From Nocardioides furvisabuli (GTDB lineage Bacteria; Actinomycetota; Actinomycetes; Propionibacteriales; Nocardioidaceae), in NCBI RefSeq assembly GCF_021083185.1, contig NZ_JAIGQB010000006.1, positions 1-64,000 of the forward strand: DNA of 64,000 nt, given 5' to 3'. The position numbers and the translations under genes were made by a program. Positions 17,840-26,383 of the stretch are shown piece after piece; the first letter of the stretch is position 1, and the number at the start of each line of letters is the position of its first letter. A model generated the notes under the pieces. It was not told the DNA's origin. It worked only from the letters and a program-made list of their open reading frames with translations, and made no database searches.

Positions 17840-19291
17840 TCATCGTCCGAGCGTCCGCTCGGGCAGGACGATCTCCACGTGCGCGCCCCGGGGCTCCGCG
17901 TCGAGGATGACGACCTCGCCGCCGTGGGCGTCGGCGATGGCGCGCACGATGCTCAGGCCCAGGCCGAACCCGTCGTCACCGGCGCGCACGCTGCTGCGTC
18001 CGAAGCGCTCCAGCACCGCCTCCCGGTCCTCGGGGCGGATGCCGTCGCCGGTGTCGCGGACCCACAGCCGGACCAGGCCGCCTTCGCGGGCCGACCCGAC
18101 GGCGATCACGGCTCCGGGGTCGGTGTGCTTCACCGCGTTGTCGGCGAGCTGGAGGAGTGCCTGGGTGATGCGCTGCTCGTCGAGCACCGCGCGGCCGTGG
18201 GCGGCGTCGTCGAGCTGCCAGTCGCGCTCTCCCAGAGCCCTGGCCTTGGCGAGCACAGACCGGGTGAGCTCGCCGAGCTCCACCTCGCCCATGACGAGGA
18301 AGTCGGGGCGCCGGCTCTTGGCCAGCAGGATCAGGTCGGTCACCAGGCGCGACATCCGGTCGACCTCGTCGAGCACGAGCTCGCGGGTCTGCTCCAGGTC
18401 GGCGGGATCGGTGGGGTCGAGCAGCTCGAGGTGACCGCGGACCACGGTGAGCGGGGTCTTGAGCTCGTGGCCGGCGTCGTCGAGGAACTGCCGCTGGGCG
18501 GTGAACCCGGAGTCGAGGCGCTCGAGCATGCCGTTGATGGTGCGGGTCAGGGCGGTGATGTCGTCGTTGCCCTGCTCGACGATGCGGCGCGAGAGGTCGG
18601 TCGCGGTGATCTCGCGCGCGGTCTCCTCCAAGGTGCGCAGCGGGGCCAGCAGTCGCCCGGACTGGAAGGCCGCGATCGTCGTGATGAGGCCCAGCGACAG
18701 CAGGGCGACGAGGGAGTAGGTCCGGAGGGTGCGGTTGAGCTCCTCGTGCTCGTCGCGCAGGAAGTTGGCGATGACGAGCGCCCCGTCGCCCTGGGCGTTG
18801 GTCACGGGCACGAGGGTCACCCACGTCTCCCCGAAGGCGGCGGAATCGATGATCCTCGTCCCGCCCACCTCCGCGAGGTCCTGGACCGCCTGCTGGTAGG
18901 CCGGCTCGTCGAGCACCTCCTGGCCGTAGCGGTTGCGGGTGGCGATCGTGCCCTCGCCGCTGGTGTAGCCCACCAGCAGCTCGTCGTCATCGGGGACGTT
19001 GCGGGTGAGGAAGACCTCGAGGACACGGCGTACGTCGTCGAACCGCTCGCCGGTGTTGGGGTCGCGGCGCAGGTTGCGGAACTCCTCGATCTCCTGGCTG
19101 ATCTGGGAGGTGACCTGTCGCTCGATGCGCGCGGACTCGAGGGCGTGGACGAGCAGCCCCGCTCCGCTCATCGCGGCAGCAGTGAGGACGGCGATGACGA
19201 CGGTGATGCGGGTCCGGACCGAGACACGCGTGGAGCGTCGGCGGACACCGTCAGTCGTCCCCGTCGGTCCGCTCGTCGTCGGTGTCGTCAT
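17840..19291 (-). CDS. Sensor histidine kinase
   Basis: About 483 aa. Two membrane segments (ITVVIAVLTAAAMSGAGLL and LVALLSLGLITTIAAF) bracket an extracellular sensor of ~150 residues; then come HAMP, the phospho-acceptor His in DDAGHELKTPL, N box LADNAVKHT, and G boxes DTGDGI and GFGLGLSIV. ATG 19291 is taken as the start; ATG 19327 is also possible. Neither has a well-spaced ribosome site, and both overlap the upstream gene, suggesting coupling to it. Confidence 0.92.
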   Translation of the reverse strand: MTTPTTSGPTGTTDGVRRRSTRVSVRTRITVVIAVLTAAAMSGAGLLVHALESARIERQVTSQISQEIEEFRNLRRDPNTGERFDDVRRVLEVFLTRNVPDDDELLVGYTSGEGTIATRNRYGQEVLDEPAYQQAVQDLAEVGGTRIIDSAAFGETWVTLVPVTNAQGDGALVIANFLRDEHEELNRTLRTYSLVALLSLGLITTIAAFQSGRLLAPLRTLEETAREITATDLSRRIVEQGNDDITALTRTINGMLERLDSGFTAQRQFLDDAGHELKTPLTVVRGHLELLDPTDPADLEQTRELVLDEVDRMSRLVTDLILLAKSRRPDFLVMGEVELGELTRSVLAKARALGERDWQLDDAAHGRAVLDEQRITQALLQLADNAVKHTDPGAVIAVGSAREGGLVRLWVRDTGDGIRPEDREAVLERFGRSSVRAGDDGFGLGLSIVRAIADAHGGEVVILDAEPRGAHVEIVLPERTLGR

Positions 19292-19643
19292 CCTCAGGCC
19301 CGTCGTCGTCCCAGTCGTCGTCGTCATCCTCCCCGACCGGTGTCGGCACCGGTGTCACGACGCGGGCCTCCTCGCCCCCACCGCGGCCGGACCCGTCACG
19401 GCGCTGCTCCTCGTCGCGCTCCACCGGGCGCTCGCGGTCGTCGTCCGGAGTCCTCTCGCGCGTGGGTGTCCCCGGCGTCCCCGACGCTGGAGCGTCCGGC
19501 GGGTCGGCCGGTGCGTCTCGCAGGATGACGGGGCTGTGGTCGGCGGGCGGTGGCGCGCCGGGGGATGCCAGCGACCCGGCGACGTACGCCGCGACCGGCA
19601 CGACGAGCGCCAGCAGCAGCAACACCTTCGGCAGCGGACCCAC
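19251..19643 (-). CDS. Membrane-anchored protein with acidic C-terminal tail
   Basis: About 130 aa. One N-terminal hydrophobic segment (VLLLLALVVPVAAYVAGSLA), a Pro/Asp/Arg-rich middle and a tail of nearly continuous Asp/Glu (EDDDDDWDDDGPEDDDTDD). The start is uncertain: GTG 19643 has GGAGG only one base away. It leads the two-component operon and overlaps the kinase gene. Its acidic tail resembles that of the secreted protein at 15826, so the pair may sense or buffer cations at the surface. No family is recognised. Confidence 0.6.
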   Translation of the reverse strand: MGPLPKVLLLLALVVPVAAYVAGSLASPGAPPPADHSPVILRDAPADPPDAPASGTPGTPTRERTPDDDRERPVERDEEQRRDGSGRGGGEEARVVTPVPTPVGEDDDDDWDDDGPEDDDTDDERTDGDD

Positions 19644-19676
19644 GCCTCCATCGTGCGCACGGATGCTGGAACGAGC

Positions 19677-19692
19677 ATGAGAGCCGGATGAG
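19677..19692 (-). promoter_or_regulatory. CTCAT-N6-CTCAT repeat before the two-component operon
   Basis: On the minus strand CTCAT starts at 19692 and again at 19681, 11 bp apart, 34-50 bases upstream of the first gene. It matches the repeats at 15741-15767. An adjacent perfect palindrome GAGAGCTCTC lies at 19692-19701. Confidence 0.5.
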
Positions 19693-19789
19693 AGAGCTCT
19701 CATGTGCGGCCACCCCTGGGCGCAGGTCCGCTCACCGACGTGCTCGTGCCGTCCGTCGCACCTGGTGCGACGAGTCGTCGTACGGGGGT

Positions 19790-19818
19790 TGTGGCGCATG
19801 CCACAGTGGCGGTGCCAC
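19790..19818 (+). promoter_or_regulatory. Paired GTGGC/GCCAC dyads before the acyl-CoA synthetase
   Basis: TGTGGC-N4-GCCACA (19790-19805) is directly followed by GTGGC-N3-GCCAC (19806-19818), 24 bases before the start codon. This looks like a repressor operator. A further odd palindrome, CGACGAGTCGTCG, lies at 19768-19780. Confidence 0.4.
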
Positions 19819-19842
19819 ACGCCACCGGACCAGGGAGCTGCC

Positions 19843-21375
19843 GTGATCGTCCCCTTCAGCGTCACCGACTTCATCGAGCGGGCCGCCGCCGTCTACGGCG
19901 AGCGCCCGGGTTTCGTCGACGAGCCCGACCAGCCGGCCGCCTCGCTCGGCACGCTGACCTACGCGGAGGCGTACGCCCTCGCGCAGCGCCAGGCCGCCCG
20001 GCTCGACGAGCTGGGCATCGACGTCGGCGAGCGGGTCGCGGTGCTGAGTCACAACTCGGCGCGGCTGCTGACGTCGTTCTTCGGTGTGTGCGGGTCGGGC
20101 CGGGTGCTGGTGCCGATCAACTTCCGGCTGCGTCCCGACGAGATCGCCTACATCGTGGCCCACTCGGGGGCACGGGTGCTCTACGTGGACCCCGAGCTGG
20201 TCGAGTCGGTGTCGGGCATCGACGTGGAGCACCGCTTCGTGCTCGGCGAGGACGAGTCGATGTTCGCCGCCCCCGGCGTGGAGCCGCGGGCGTGGGAGCC
20301 GGACGAGAACGCGACGGCGACGATCAACTACACCTCTGGGACCACCGCACGCCCCAAGGGTGTGCAGCTCACGCACCGCAACCTGTGGACCAACGCGGTC
20401 ACCTTCGGCCTGCACGCAGGCGTCACCGACCGCGACGTCTACCTCCACACGCTGCCGATGTTCCACGCCAACGGGTGGGGGATGCCCTTCGCGATGACCG
20501 GCCTGGGCGTCCCGCAGGTCGTGCTGCGCAAGGTCGACGGCGCGGAGATCCTGCGTCGGGTCAGGGACCACGGCGTGACCGTGATGTGCGCGGCGCCCGC
20601 CGTCGCGGCAGCGGTGCTCGATGCCGCCCAGGACTGGGAGGGCGAGATCCCCGGGCGCGACCGGGTCCGGATCATCATGGCCGGTGCGCCGCCGCCGACG
20701 AAGACCGTCGTCCGGGTCGAGGAGGAGCTCGGCTGGGAGTTCGTGCAGATCTACGGCCTCACCGAGACCTCACCGCTGCTGACCGTCAACCGCAGCCGCG
20801 CCGAGTGGGACGACCTGCCGGCGGAGGAGCGGGCAGCGAAGCTGGTGCGGGCCGGCGCGCCCGCGATCGGCGTACGCCTGCGCACCGACGAGCACGGCGA
20901 GGTGCTGGCGCGCTCCAACGTGATCCTCGAGGGCTACTGGGAGCGGCCCGACGAGACGGGCAAGGCGCTGGTGGACGGGTGGTTCCACACCGGTGACGGG
21001 GGAGTGGTCGGCGACGACGGCTACCTCACGATCAGCGACCGCAAGAAGGACGTCATCATCACCGGCGGCGAGAACGTGTCGTCGATCGAGGTCGAGGACG
21101 TGCTGTTCTCGCACCCGGCGGTGGCCGAGGTGGCGGTGATCGGCGTGCCCAGCGAGAAGTGGGGCGAGACCATCAAGGCGCTCGTCGTGCTGGCCGACGG
21201 GGCGAGCGCGGACGAAGCCGAGCTGATCGCGTGGTGCAAGGACAGGGCCGCGGGCTACAAGGCGCCCACGTCGATCGAGTTCCGCGACGAGCTGGCCCGC
21301 ACGGCCACCGGCAAGCTGCAGAAGTTCAAGCTGCGCCAGCCCTACTGGGAGGGTCAGGAGCGGCAGGTCAACTGA
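19843..21375 (+). CDS. Acyl-CoA synthetase (AMP-forming, FadD-type)
   Basis: 510 aa. Motifs INYTSGTTARPKGVQ, QIYGLTETSP, GWFHTGD, SDRKKDVIITGGENVSS and the catalytic Lys in RTATGKLQKFKLR are intact. It resembles medium- or long-chain fatty-acid and carboxylate CoA ligases; the substrate is not determinable here. GTG 19843 has AGGGAG upstream; the open frame before it crosses the operator region and is not used. Likely controlled by the dyads at 19790-19818. Confidence 0.9.
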   Translation: MIVPFSVTDFIERAAAVYGERPGFVDEPDQPAASLGTLTYAEAYALAQRQAARLDELGIDVGERVAVLSHNSARLLTSFFGVCGSGRVLVPINFRLRPDEIAYIVAHSGARVLYVDPELVESVSGIDVEHRFVLGEDESMFAAPGVEPRAWEPDENATATINYTSGTTARPKGVQLTHRNLWTNAVTFGLHAGVTDRDVYLHTLPMFHANGWGMPFAMTGLGVPQVVLRKVDGAEILRRVRDHGVTVMCAAPAVAAAVLDAAQDWEGEIPGRDRVRIIMAGAPPPTKTVVRVEEELGWEFVQIYGLTETSPLLTVNRSRAEWDDLPAEERAAKLVRAGAPAIGVRLRTDEHGEVLARSNVILEGYWERPDETGKALVDGWFHTGDGGVVGDDGYLTISDRKKDVIITGGENVSSIEVEDVLFSHPAVAEVAVIGVPSEKWGETIKALVVLADGASADEAELIAWCKDRAAGYKAPTSIEFRDELARTATGKLQKFKLRQPYWEGQERQVN

Positions 21376-21393
21376 CCCCCGGATACTGGCGCC

Positions 21394-22194
21394 ATGCCCA
21401 CCCTCGCTGAGGTCGTCGACCTGCTGCACGCCTGGTACCCGCCGGAGACCGCGGATGGCTTCGACGCCGTCGGCCTGGTGGCCGGAGACCCGTCGGCCGA
21501 GGTCGTGAAGGTGATGTTCGCGGTCGACCCGACGATCGAGGTGGCGCGCGAGGCCGTCGGGTGGGGCGCCGACCTGCTGGTGGTCCATCACCCGCTCTTC
21601 CTCACGCCCGTCAGCTCGGTCGCCGCGACCACGCCCAAGGGCCGCACCCTGCACACGCTCACCTCCGGCGGCTGCGCGCTCCTGACGGCGCACACCAACG
21701 CCGACCAGGCAACTTCCGGCGTCTCCGAGGCGCTCGCGCTCGCCCTCGGGCTGCGCGACCTGGCGCCGATCCGTCCGGCCGGCGAGGGCGCGAGGACCGG
21801 CACCGGACGCGTCGGGACGGTCGCGGAGACGACGCTCGAGGCCTTCGCGGTCCGGGTGGGCGAGGCGCTGCCGGCCACCGCGCACGGCGTACGGGTCGCG
21901 GGTGCTCCGGACCGGGCGGTGCGGCGGGTCGCCGTGTGCGGCGGGTCCGGGGACTTCCTGCTCGACGAGCTGGCCCACGGTGACGTCGACGCCTACGTCA
22001 CCAGCGACCTGCGCCACCACCGGGCGGCGGAGTTCCTCGAGCACGGAGGACCCGCGTTGGTCGACGTGGCGCACTGGGCTGCGGAGTGGACGTGGCTCCC
22101 GGTGGTGGAGGCTCGGCTGCGCGAGGCCATGGGCGATAGGGTCGACACCCGGGTCAGCACGCAGTGCACCGACCCGTGGTCGTTTCGCTACTGA
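21394..22194 (+). CDS. Nif3-like dinuclear metal centre protein (DUF34)
   Basis: 266 aa. Metal ligands are seen in VVHHPLFL, TAHTNAD and the C-terminal VDVAHWAAEW (H...E), typical of the Nif3/YbgI hexameric family. Its biochemical role is unresolved (GTP cyclohydrolase-like or metal chaperone functions have been proposed). It lies 18 bases after the ligase and 16 before the zinc-ribbon gene, the pairing also seen as Rv2230c-Rv2229c. Confidence 0.93.
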   Translation: MPTLAEVVDLLHAWYPPETADGFDAVGLVAGDPSAEVVKVMFAVDPTIEVAREAVGWGADLLVVHHPLFLTPVSSVAATTPKGRTLHTLTSGGCALLTAHTNADQATSGVSEALALALGLRDLAPIRPAGEGARTGTGRVGTVAETTLEAFAVRVGEALPATAHGVRVAGAPDRAVRRVAVCGGSGDFLLDELAHGDVDAYVTSDLRHHRAAEFLEHGGPALVDVAHWAAEWTWLPVVEARLREAMGDRVDTRVSTQCTDPWSFRY

Positions 22195-22210
22195 AGTCCC
22201 AGGAGAGCCG

Positions 22211-22951
22211 TTGAAGGCCGATCCCACCCACCAGGTCCAGCTGCTCGACGTCGCAGAGCTCGACCGCCGCGTCGCCCAGCTGCGCCACCAGCGCTCGACG
22301 CTCCCGGAGCTCGCCGAGATCGCGGCGCTGACCGCTGAGCGCACCGCGCTGACCGACCAGGTGCGCGACGCCCGCATCGTCGTCGACGACCTCACCGTCG
22401 AGCAGGCCAAGGCCGATCGTGAGGTCGAGCAGGTCAGGACGCGGCGCGAGCGCGACCGGACCCGGATGGACACCGGACAGATCACGAACCCGAAGGACCT
22501 CGAGCGGATGCAGCACGAGCTCGTCTCGCTCGAGCGCCGGATCTCCACGCTCGAGGACGCCGAGCTCGAGGTGATGGAGAAGCTCGAGGAGGCCCAGCAG
22601 GTGCTCGACGGCCTGGGCATCCGCGCTGACGACATCGACGCCCGCCTCGCCGAGCTCGTCGCCGCCCGCGACGAGAAGCAGGCCGGGATCGACGCCTCCC
22701 TCGCCGAGGTCACCGCCGCCCGCGGCCCCGCCGTCGACGGCGTCCCCGACGCCCTGCTGGCGCTCTACGAGCGGCTGCGCGAGCAGAAGGGCATCGGCGC
22801 GGCGCTGCTGCGCGCCCGCCAGTGCGGCGGCTGCAACATGACGCTCGACGCCTCCGAGCTGTCCCGGATCCGGTCGGCCCCGGTCGACGAGGTGGTCCGG
22901 TGCGAGGAGTGCCAGCGCATCCTCGTGCGCACCGACGAGTCGGGACTCTGA
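22211..22951 (+). CDS. Coiled-coil protein with C-terminal C4 zinc ribbon
   Basis: 246 aa. Residues ~10-180 form a long charged coiled coil (heptad-rich, many Glu/Arg/Leu); the C-terminus has CGGC and CEEC pairs forming a zinc ribbon (zf-RING_7 type). TTG 22211 has AGGAG five bases upstream and gives the usual KADPTHQVQLLDVAELD start of the family. Function is not established; the fold suggests nucleic-acid binding. Confidence 0.88.
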   Translation: MKADPTHQVQLLDVAELDRRVAQLRHQRSTLPELAEIAALTAERTALTDQVRDARIVVDDLTVEQAKADREVEQVRTRRERDRTRMDTGQITNPKDLERMQHELVSLERRISTLEDAELEVMEKLEEAQQVLDGLGIRADDIDARLAELVAARDEKQAGIDASLAEVTAARGPAVDGVPDALLALYERLREQKGIGAALLRARQCGGCNMTLDASELSRIRSAPVDEVVRCEECQRILVRTDESGL

Positions 22952-22964
22952 GAGCCGCTCGAGC

Positions 22965-24056
22965 ATGCGCCTCGACGCGGAACTGATGGCCGCGCGGGGG
23001 CGTACGTCCCTGCGGGCCAGGTTCGCGCGGCTGCGGTCCAAGGCCTGGGTCATCGGCCAGTGCGCGATCGCGGCCGGCGTCGCGTGGTGGCTCGCCGCCG
23101 ACGTCCTCGGCCACCGGCTGCCGTTCTTCGCGCCGATCGCGGCCGTCGTGTCGCTCGGCATGTCATACGGCCAGCGCCAGCGCCGCGTCGCGGAGGTCAC
23201 GGTGGGCGTGGCGCTCGGGGTGTTCCTGGGCGACGCGACGACCCACCTCATCGGCTCGGGCGGACCCCAGATCGCCCTCATCGTCGCGGCCGGCATGTCG
23301 ATCGCGCTCCTGCTCGACGCCGGGCAGCTGCTGCTCATCCAGGCGGCCGTGCAGGGCATCGTGGTGGCGGCGCTGGCGCCGGCTCCCGGTGATGCCTTCG
23401 TCCGCTGGACCGACGCCCTCATCGGCGGCGCGGTGGCGCTCGTGGCGGCCACCGTGGTCCCGCGCGCGCCGCTGCGCAAGCCGCGCGACCAGGCGGCGGT
23501 GGTGGTGCGCAAGATCGCCGAGCTGCTGCGGTCGTCGTCGGACCGGCTCGGCGACGGCGACGCCGAGCGGGCACTCGCGATGCTGCGCGACGCCCGGTCC
23601 ACGGACGTGCTGATCTCGGAGCTGCGTGCGGCCTCGGAGGAGGGCCTGTCGGTGGTGAGCTCCTCGCCGTTCCGGCGTCGTCACGGCGAGCACCAGCGCC
23701 GGCTCGCGGAGCTCGTCGAACCACTCGACGTGGCGCTGCGCAACACCCGCGTCGTCGTACGCCGCGTCGCCGTGGCGTGCCACCGCCGCGAGCCGGTCCC
23801 GGCGTCGTACGCCGCGCTGATGCGCGACCTGGCCGAGCTCGCCGAGCGGGTGGCCGACGAGCTCGTCGCCGACCGGATGGCGACCGCGGTGATCGACGAC
23901 CTGGTCTCGCTCGGGAGGGCCACCGCGACCGTCGAGCACAGCCACGACCTGTCGGCCGAGGTGATCCTCGCCCAGGTGCGCTCGATCATCGCCGACCTGC
24001 TCGCGCTGTGCGGGATGGACCCGCTCGAGGCAACCGACGTGATCCCACTGCGCTGA
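22965..24056 (+). CDS. FUSC-family membrane protein
   Basis: 363 aa. Four to five membrane segments occupy residues ~28-165 (GQCAIAAGVAWWLAADVLG, FAPIAAVVSLGMSYG, ALIVAAGMSIALLL, LIGGAVALVAATVV), followed by a soluble helical tail. This is the fusaric-acid/aromatic-acid exporter-like FUSC half. Transport activity is unproven. Its TGA stop abuts the converging yaaA stop (TGATCA, 24054-24059). Confidence 0.85.
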   Translation: MRLDAELMAARGRTSLRARFARLRSKAWVIGQCAIAAGVAWWLAADVLGHRLPFFAPIAAVVSLGMSYGQRQRRVAEVTVGVALGVFLGDATTHLIGSGGPQIALIVAAGMSIALLLDAGQLLLIQAAVQGIVVAALAPAPGDAFVRWTDALIGGAVALVAATVVPRAPLRKPRDQAAVVVRKIAELLRSSSDRLGDGDAERALAMLRDARSTDVLISELRAASEEGLSVVSSSPFRRRHGEHQRRLAELVEPLDVALRNTRVVVRRVAVACHRREPVPASYAALMRDLAELAERVADELVADRMATAVIDDLVSLGRATATVEHSHDLSAEVILAQVRSIIADLLALCGMDPLEATDVIPLR

Positions 24057-24836
24057 TCAGACCTGGGTGACGACCACGTCGAGCTGGGTGCCCTTCGGCG
24101 TCGGCTCGCCGACCTCGACGCTCCAGCCGAGGCGGGCCAGCGTCTCGGCGAGGGCTGCCGGCGTACGCGGGTCGGCCCCGTCCTCCAGCAGCGCGCGGAC
24201 GATGCGGCCCTTGGTGGCCTTGTTGAAGTGGCTCACCACGGTGCGCCGCCCGTCGGACTCGTGGAGCACGCGCACGGTCGCGACGTGGCGGGCCAGGTCC
24301 TTGCCGGGGCGCCAGAAGGCGGCGTACGTGCTGGAGCGGAGATCGACGAGCAGGCCACCGCGCATCGCGTCCGTGACCGCCTCGCCGAGGACCTCGCGCC
24401 AGGCGGCCGCCACCGGGCCGACGCCGGGCAGGACGGCGTCGCCGGAGAGCCGGTAGGCCGGGATCCGGTCGCCGGGGCGGACGATGCCGAACAGCGAGCT
24501 CGTCACGGCCAGGCGTGAGGTCGCGCGACGGCGGGCGGCGGGGGAGAGCGTCGCGACGTCGAGGGCGTCGAAGAGGACCCCGGTGTAGATCGCGTCGGCG
24601 CGGGCCGTCGGTGCGGTGCGGAGAGCGGCGTTGCGCTCGACGAGGTCGCGCTGGGTGGCACCGAGGCCGAGCACGTCGGCCGCCCGGTCGGGGTCCTCCT
24701 CGCACAGGCGGGTCAGTGCCTCGAGCAGCTCGCTGCGGGTCGCGGTGAGCCGGGGGGCGGCGAGGGAGTCCAGGTCGAGGGGCTTGCCGCGACGCGGCGC
24801 GGACTTGCCCTCGCTGGGCGGCAGCAGGATCAGCAC
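24057..24836 (-). CDS. yaaA: Peroxide stress protein YaaA family (DUF328)
   Basis: 259 aa, the usual family length. The N-terminal motif LILLPPSEGKSAP and the end VSHFNKATKGRIVRAL are diagnostic. E. coli YaaA lowers intracellular iron during peroxide stress; the same role here is by homology. The start GTG 24836 follows TACGCT by 7 bases and lacks a ribosome site, so it is probably leaderless. Divergent from the RNase gene with a 52-bp shared promoter region. Confidence 0.92.
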   Translation of the reverse strand: MLILLPPSEGKSAPRRGKPLDLDSLAAPRLTATRSELLEALTRLCEEDPDRAADVLGLGATQRDLVERNAALRTAPTARADAIYTGVLFDALDVATLSPAARRRATSRLAVTSSLFGIVRPGDRIPAYRLSGDAVLPGVGPVAAAWREVLGEAVTDAMRGGLLVDLRSSTYAAFWRPGKDLARHVATVRVLHESDGRRTVVSHFNKATKGRIVRALLEDGADPRTPAALAETLARLGWSVEVGEPTPKGTQLDVVVTQV

Positions 24837-24843
24837 GCGCGCA

Positions 24844-24849
24844 AGCGTA
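24844..24849 (-). promoter_or_regulatory. -10 element TACGCT for yaaA
   Basis: TACGCT on the minus strand, 7 bases, then GTG: leaderless arrangement. Confidence 0.55.
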
Positions 24850-24875
24850 GGCAGCGGTGCTGGGTCCTCTGTGGC

Positions 24876-24881
24876 TAGGGT
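24876..24881 (+). promoter_or_regulatory. -10 element TAGGGT for the RNase gene
   Basis: TAGGGT, 7 bases, then ATG 24889: leaderless arrangement, divergent from the yaaA promoter 26 bases away. Confidence 0.55.
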
Positions 24882-24888
24882 CAGGGGT

Positions 24889-26349
24889 ATGCCCAGCAAC
24901 CGCGTGGTGAAGGTCCGTTCGAGCGGCGACGGCGTCACCGCGCAGGAGATGCGCGACGGCATCGCCGCGATCCAGCAGGAGATGCAGGTCTCCGCGGCGT
25001 TCCCGGAGGAGGTCGAGCGTGCCGCCTCGCAGGCGGCCGCCGAGCCCCGGCTCCCGGACCTGGATCGCACCGACATCGAGCTGGTCACGATCGACCCCGA
25101 GTCGGCGCGCGACCTCGACCAGGCGCTGCACATCGAGCGGGACCCGGACACCTCCGGCGGCTACGTCGTGCACTACGCGATCGCCGACGTCGCCGCCTTC
25201 GTCACGCCCGGCGACCCCGTCGACGTGGAGGCCAACCGCCGCGGCGAGACGCTCTACGGGGCGGACTCCAAGATCCCGCTCCACCCCACCGTGCTCAGCG
25301 AGGACACGGCGTCGCTCCTGCCGGACCAGGTGCGTCCGGCGCTGCTGTGGACCATCAAGGTCGACGAGACCGGCGAGGGCACCGACGTCCAGGTCGAGCG
25401 CGCCTTGGTCCGCTCGCGCGCCAAGCTGTCCTACGACCAGGTGCAGGCCGACGTCGACGCCGGCCGCGAGAGCGAGCTCATCGGCCTGCTGCGCGAGGTC
25501 GGCGAGCTCCGGCTCGCGCGCGAGGCGTCCCGTGGCGGGGTCTCGCTCCCGCTGCCGGAGCAGGAGCTCGTGGAGGCCGGCGAGGGGCACTGGGAGCTGG
25601 AGTTCCGTCGCCTCACGCCGGTCGAGACGTGGAACGCGCAGATCTCCCTGCTCACCGGCATGGCCGCGGCGTCGCTGATGGTCTACGCACGGGTGGGCGT
25701 CCTGCGCACCCTCCCGCCGGCCGATCCGCGCGACGTGCAGCGACTGCACCGCACGGCGAGGGCCCTCGGCATCGCCTGGCCCGCCGAGCAGCTCTACCCC
25801 GACTTCGTCCGCACCCTCGACCCGTCCCGGCCCACGCACGCGGCGATGATCGTGGCGTGCACGCGGCTGCTGCGCGGCGCCGGCTACGTAACCTTCAACG
25901 GCGAGCTGCCGGAGCAGGCGCAGCACTCGGCGCTCGCCTCGGAGTACGCCCACGTCACCGCGCCGCTGCGGCGGCTGGTCGACCGCTACGCCGGCGAGGT
26001 CTGCGTTGCGCTGTGCGCGGGAACCGAGGTGCCCGAGTGGGTGGTCGCGGCGATGACCGAGCTGCCCGACACGATGCGAGAGTCCGGTCGGCGCGCCAAC
26101 CAGTACGAGAACGCCATCGTCAACCTCTGCGAGGCCGAGCTGCTGCACGACCGGGTGGGCGAGCGCTTCGCCGCCGTGGTCGTCGAGGTGGACGAGAAGG
26201 ACGCCACCAAGGGCGACATCACGATCGAGGACCCCGCCATCGAGGCGTCGGTCCGTGGTGAGCGCGACCTGCCGCTGGGCGAGGAGGTCACCGTCGAGCT
26301 CGTGCAGGCCGACCCCGCATCACGGTCGGTGGAGTTCCGGCTCGTCTGA
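24889..26349 (+). CDS. RNB-domain ribonuclease (RNase II/R family)
   Basis: 486 aa. The RNB catalytic signature ELVTIDPESARDLDQALHIE carries the metal-binding aspartates; EYAHVTAPLRRLVDRY is the second conserved block. The protein lacks N-terminal cold-shock domains and has only a short C-terminal S1-like end, as in the compact actinobacterial RNB proteins. It is a 3'-5' exoribonuclease by homology. The open frame extends upstream, but ATG 24889 coincides with a leaderless -10. Confidence 0.92.
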   Translation: MPSNRVVKVRSSGDGVTAQEMRDGIAAIQQEMQVSAAFPEEVERAASQAAAEPRLPDLDRTDIELVTIDPESARDLDQALHIERDPDTSGGYVVHYAIADVAAFVTPGDPVDVEANRRGETLYGADSKIPLHPTVLSEDTASLLPDQVRPALLWTIKVDETGEGTDVQVERALVRSRAKLSYDQVQADVDAGRESELIGLLREVGELRLAREASRGGVSLPLPEQELVEAGEGHWELEFRRLTPVETWNAQISLLTGMAAASLMVYARVGVLRTLPPADPRDVQRLHRTARALGIAWPAEQLYPDFVRTLDPSRPTHAAMIVACTRLLRGAGYVTFNGELPEQAQHSALASEYAHVTAPLRRLVDRYAGEVCVALCAGTEVPEWVVAAMTELPDTMRESGRRANQYENAIVNLCEAELLHDRVGERFAAVVVEVDEKDATKGDITIEDPAIEASVRGERDLPLGEEVTVELVQADPASRSVEFRLV

Positions 26350-26352
26350 GCG

Positions 26353-26381
26353 CCGTGCGGGACGACCCGCAGGCCGCACGG
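26353..26381. terminator. Bidirectional hairpin between the RNase and BTAD genes
   Basis: An 8-bp GC-rich stem (26353-26360 with 26374-26381) and a 13-base loop fill the 34-base gap between convergent stops. Confidence 0.65.
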
Positions 26382-26383
26382 AA

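Noticed and set aside
19251..19874. Longer 207-codon version of the Asp-tailed membrane protein
   Set aside because: The first 77 codons cover the promoter repeats and are not protein-like; the hydrophobic segment fits a start at 19643.
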